Positions 61,691 through 64,000 of a stretch of 64,000 nt of DNA are shown here, piece after piece (within the stretch, counting starts at the first letter, position 1; every line of letters begins with the position of its first letter). The notes under the pieces were generated by a model. That model worked only from the letters and a program-made list of their open reading frames with translations. It searched no databases and was not told the origin of the DNA. Origin of the DNA: Devosia naphthalenivorans (GTDB lineage Bacteria; Pseudomonadota; Alphaproteobacteria; Rhizobiales; Devosiaceae); assembly GCF_003056355.1 (NCBI RefSeq), contig NZ_PYVW01000004.1, forward strand, positions 186,001 to 250,000, given 5' to 3'. Position numbers and translations under genes: made by a program.

Positions 61691-64000
61691 ATGGAGCAGC
61701 AGCCACCGGAATCTGAAGTGGGGGCAAGCAAGCCTGTCGTCATCATCACAGGCGCCACCGGTAATCTCGGCAGTTCGATCGCCAAAGCCCTGGCAGGGCA
61801 GTATCGAATTGTCGGGATCGATCGCTCAGCCAAGAACACCGATTTTCCAGTTTTCGAGGCAGACTTTACATCCGACGCTTCCGTTGAATTTGCTTTGCAT
61901 CGGCTCGCAGATGCGGTGGGTCGCCGCATTGCCAGTGTCATCCATCTCGTCGCCTATTTTGATTTCTCCGGGCAAGAGAACCCGCTCTACCAATCCGTGA
62001 ATGTCGAAGGAACGGGTCGCCTGTTGCGCGGACTGCAGTCGTTCGAAGTGGAGCAGTTCGTCTATGCGAGCACGATGCTGGTGCACGAGCCTTGCCGCCC
62101 CGGCGAGCGGATCGATGAAAGCCAACCTCTTGGGCCACGTTGGGCCTACCCGATATCCAAGCTCGCGGCGGAGGACATGATCAGGGCCGAGCGAGGACAG
62201 ATACCTTGCGCCATATTGCGCCTCGCGGGCGTCTATGACGAGCACTCGACCGTGCCCACCATGGCCCAGCAGATGACCAGGATCTACGAGCGCGAATTCG
62301 AGAGCCTGCTTTATTCGGGAAGCCCGCTGGTGGGCCAGACCATGCTTCACCGGGAGGATCTGCTCGACGCCATTACGCGCACCGTTGAGCGGCGAAACAC
62401 CCTGCCACCGGAATGCGCCATGCTGATCGGAGAGGCGGACGCCATGGGATATGACGCATTGCAGGACGAGATCGGGTACATCCTCTATGGTCAGAAGGAT
62501 TGGCCGACCATACGCGTGCCGAAGCCGATTGCGGCCGCAGGTTCCTGGGTCCAGGAAAAGCTGGAGCCGATTATTCCCGATGCGGTGGATGAAGGAGAGG
62601 CGCCGTTCATCAAGCCTTTCATGGTCGCACTCGCCGATGATCACTACGCCCTCGACACCAGCAAGGCCCGGCGCCTGCTTGGCTGGGAGCCTCGGCATCG
62701 CCTCAGGGACGAACTTGCCAAACTTGCCGGCGCACTGAAGACCGACCCGATGGGTTGGTATGAGCGACACAGGATCGAGCCGCCCAAATGGGTGGAAACG
62801 GCGGTAGATTTGGGCGAGGACCCCAGAGAGCTTCTGACCCGGCATCGGGAGCAGGTGAGCCAGCAGCATCGCAGCAACCGGTGGGCGCACTTCCTCAATA
62901 TCGGCCTCGGGACCTGGCTTGTTACCCAGCCTGTGCTGGTCGGCGTGGCGGAGCCGTTGCTACGCTGGAGCGAAATGATCCTGGGTATCGCGCTCATGGT
63001 CAGCGCGGCGATCGCGCTGTCGCAACGAATGCCATGGGCTCGCTGGATATCTGCTGGCATCGGCGCCCTGGTGATGGCAGCACCGATCCTGTTTTCCACC
63101 AGCAATAGTGCAGCCTACCTGTCCGACACGCTGGTCGGAGCGCTGATCTTCGGCTTCGCGGTCTGCCTCAAGCCCGAACCGGGATCAACGGCTCTGGCCA
63201 CCCTGACGGGCCCCGACGTGCCGCCGGGTTGGAGCTACAACCCCTCGGCCTGGACACAGCGCATCCCCATCATCATCCTGGCCATTGTCGGGCTCTATGT
63301 GTCCCGATATCTCGCCGGCTATCAGCTCGGACACATTCCCCATGTGTGGGAGCCGTTTTTCGCCGGGTCGCTCAGTGATCCGCGCAATGGCACCGAGGAA
63401 ATCATCACCTCATCGGTGTCAAAGGCTTGGCCGGTCTCCGACGCCGCTGTGGGAGCCTACACCTACCTACTGGAGATCCTTACCGGGCTTGTCGGTTCGC
63501 GCATGCGCTGGCGCACCATGCCGTGGTTAGTGGTGCTGTTCGGGTTGATGATCGCGCCACTCGGCATCATCTCGATTTACTTCATCATCATCCAGCCAAT
63601 CGTCATCGGGACATGGAGCACCCTCGCGCTGATCGGCGCGGCGGCGGTTCTGGTGCAAATTCCATACTCATTGGACGAAATCCTGGCGACGCTGCAGTTC
63701 GTGCGCCGCCGGGTCCAACTGGGCCAGAACGGGTTGGCCGTGCTCCTGCTCGGCGATGGCGAAGAGGCGCCGGATGCCGACGGAACGGCGCCGGCCAAGG
63801 ACGAGTTCGACCGCCCACCGGGTGCGATAATTCGAGACGTGTTTTCCGGCGGCGTCAGTCTGCCGTGGAATCTCGCGCTGTCTGCCGCAATCGGCGTGTG
63901 GCTGATGTGCACGCGGCTGACGCTGGGAACCGAAGGAGCCATGGCGAATGCGGATCATTTGATCGGCTCTCTCGTGCTCACGGTGGTTTCCGTGTCGGCG
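61691..64000 (+). CDS. Epimerase-SPW-VKOR-like fusion protein (3' end outside window)
   Basis: The ATG at 61691 opens 770 codons without a stop to the window edge. Residues 1 to about 370 are an extended SDR (VVIITGATGNLGSSIAKALA, VIHLVAYFDFSGQENPLY, FVYASTMLVHEP, YPISKLAAEDM with Tyr/Lys). About 395-495 are paired helices of SPW type (WAHFLNIGLGTWLVTQPVLV). About 500-680 are VKOR-like membrane segments (YTYLLEILTGLVGS, IISIYFIIIQPIVIG). The CxxC active site expected after the last reads W-S-T-L-A (642-646), so disulphide chemistry is doubtful. Helices continue to the edge. An EcfG-like promoter lies upstream. Confidence 0.85.
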   Translation, partial: MEQQPPESEVGASKPVVIITGATGNLGSSIAKALAGQYRIVGIDRSAKNTDFPVFEADFTSDASVEFALHRLADAVGRRIASVIHLVAYFDFSGQENPLYQSVNVEGTGRLLRGLQSFEVEQFVYASTMLVHEPCRPGERIDESQPLGPRWAYPISKLAAEDMIRAERGQIPCAILRLAGVYDEHSTVPTMAQQMTRIYEREFESLLYSGSPLVGQTMLHREDLLDAITRTVERRNTLPPECAMLIGEADAMGYDALQDEIGYILYGQKDWPTIRVPKPIAAAGSWVQEKLEPIIPDAVDEGEAPFIKPFMVALADDHYALDTSKARRLLGWEPRHRLRDELAKLAGALKTDPMGWYERHRIEPPKWVETAVDLGEDPRELLTRHREQVSQQHRSNRWAHFLNIGLGTWLVTQPVLVGVAEPLLRWSEMILGIALMVSAAIALSQRMPWARWISAGIGALVMAAPILFSTSNSAAYLSDTLVGALIFGFAVCLKPEPGSTALATLTGPDVPPGWSYNPSAWTQRIPIIILAIVGLYVSRYLAGYQLGHIPHVWEPFFAGSLSDPRNGTEEIITSSVSKAWPVSDAAVGAYTYLLEILTGLVGSRMRWRTMPWLVVLFGLMIAPLGIISIYFIIIQPIVIGTWSTLALIGAAAVLVQIPYSLDEILATLQFVRRRVQLGQNGLAVLLLGDGEEAPDADGTAPAKDEFDRPPGAIIRDVFSGGVSLPWNLALSAAIGVWLMCTRLTLGTEGAMANADHLIGSLVLTVVSVSA

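Overview
The window looks like chromosomal DNA of a high-GC alphaproteobacterium, most likely of the order Hyphomicrobiales (a Devosia-like member is my best guess). The guess rests on several things: a CheB-CheR-PAS-HWE histidine kinase, small DUF2934/DUF892/DUF1003/DUF421 stress-type genes, candidate EcfG-type promoters (GGAAC-N16-CGTT), a lanthanide-type PQQ alcohol dehydrogenase module, and dispersed palindromes of the TTCCCGCTTTCGCGGGAA type. I saw no rRNA, tRNA, CRISPR array, transposase or prophage gene.

Layout. (1) 1-8.5 kb: stress and signalling genes. They include a VWA protein cut by the window edge, an isochorismatase-family hydrolase, a CheB-like gene that appears deleted and frameshifted, a single-domain response regulator, a Crp/Fnr regulator and a 1030-residue CheB/CheR/PAS/HWE kinase. 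(2) 8.5-28.3 kb: a large glycan gene cassette. It holds a PRTase-like/kinase-like protein of unknown role, myo-inositol-1-phosphate synthase, a histidine phosphatase, a methyltransferase and a beta-xylosidase-like protein. Two divergent operons follow from a common 430-bp control region. The left one encodes UDP-glucose dehydrogenase, a small acidic protein, a Zn alcohol dehydrogenase, a Gfo/Idh oxidoreductase, a polysaccharide pyruvyl transferase and an FrhB-like protein. The right one encodes two sugar epimerases, four glycosyltransferases, UDP-glucuronate decarboxylase and a DUF1003 protein. (3) 28.3-32.5 kb: stress and aldehyde-metabolism genes and a second Crp/Fnr regulator. (4) 32.5-42.7 kb: a type I secretion locus. 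It has an HlyD adaptor, an ABC exporter with a long proline-rich N-terminus, a 677-residue repeat protein and a 558-residue Asp-Asn-Ser repeat protein, followed by LuxR and BTAD regulators. (5) 43.6-53 kb: a nitrate/taurine-type ABC transporter whose permease gene faces the other two genes, pseudoazurin, and a PQQ-alcohol-dehydrogenase module (ABC exporter, two periplasmic binding proteins, cytochrome c, quinoprotein). (6) 53.3-64 kb: an M50-like protein without its catalytic motif, DUF2200, MFS, DUF983 and secreted proteins. Next is a compact exosortase-like cassette with one small candidate substrate. The end is a divergent stress locus (SDR, DUF421, one-TM protein; and an epimerase-SPW-VKOR fusion running off the window) around a bidirectional EcfG-like promoter.

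How it fits together. The glycan cassette supplies UDP-glucuronate, UDP-xylose and inositol phosphate, and has glycosyltransferases, pyruvylation and methylation. It probably makes a decorated surface glycan or glycolipid, and at least its ino1 branch carries an EcfG-like stress promoter. The quinoprotein module would oxidise alcohols in the periplasm and pass electrons through its cytochrome; the zinc dehydrogenase at 29.9 kb could handle an aldehyde product. The type I exporter probably secretes one or both large repeat proteins next to it. The candidate undescribed systems are the exosortase mini-cassette, the Asp-Asn-Ser repeat protein with its exporter, and the inositol-linked glycan cassette with its PRTase-like protein.
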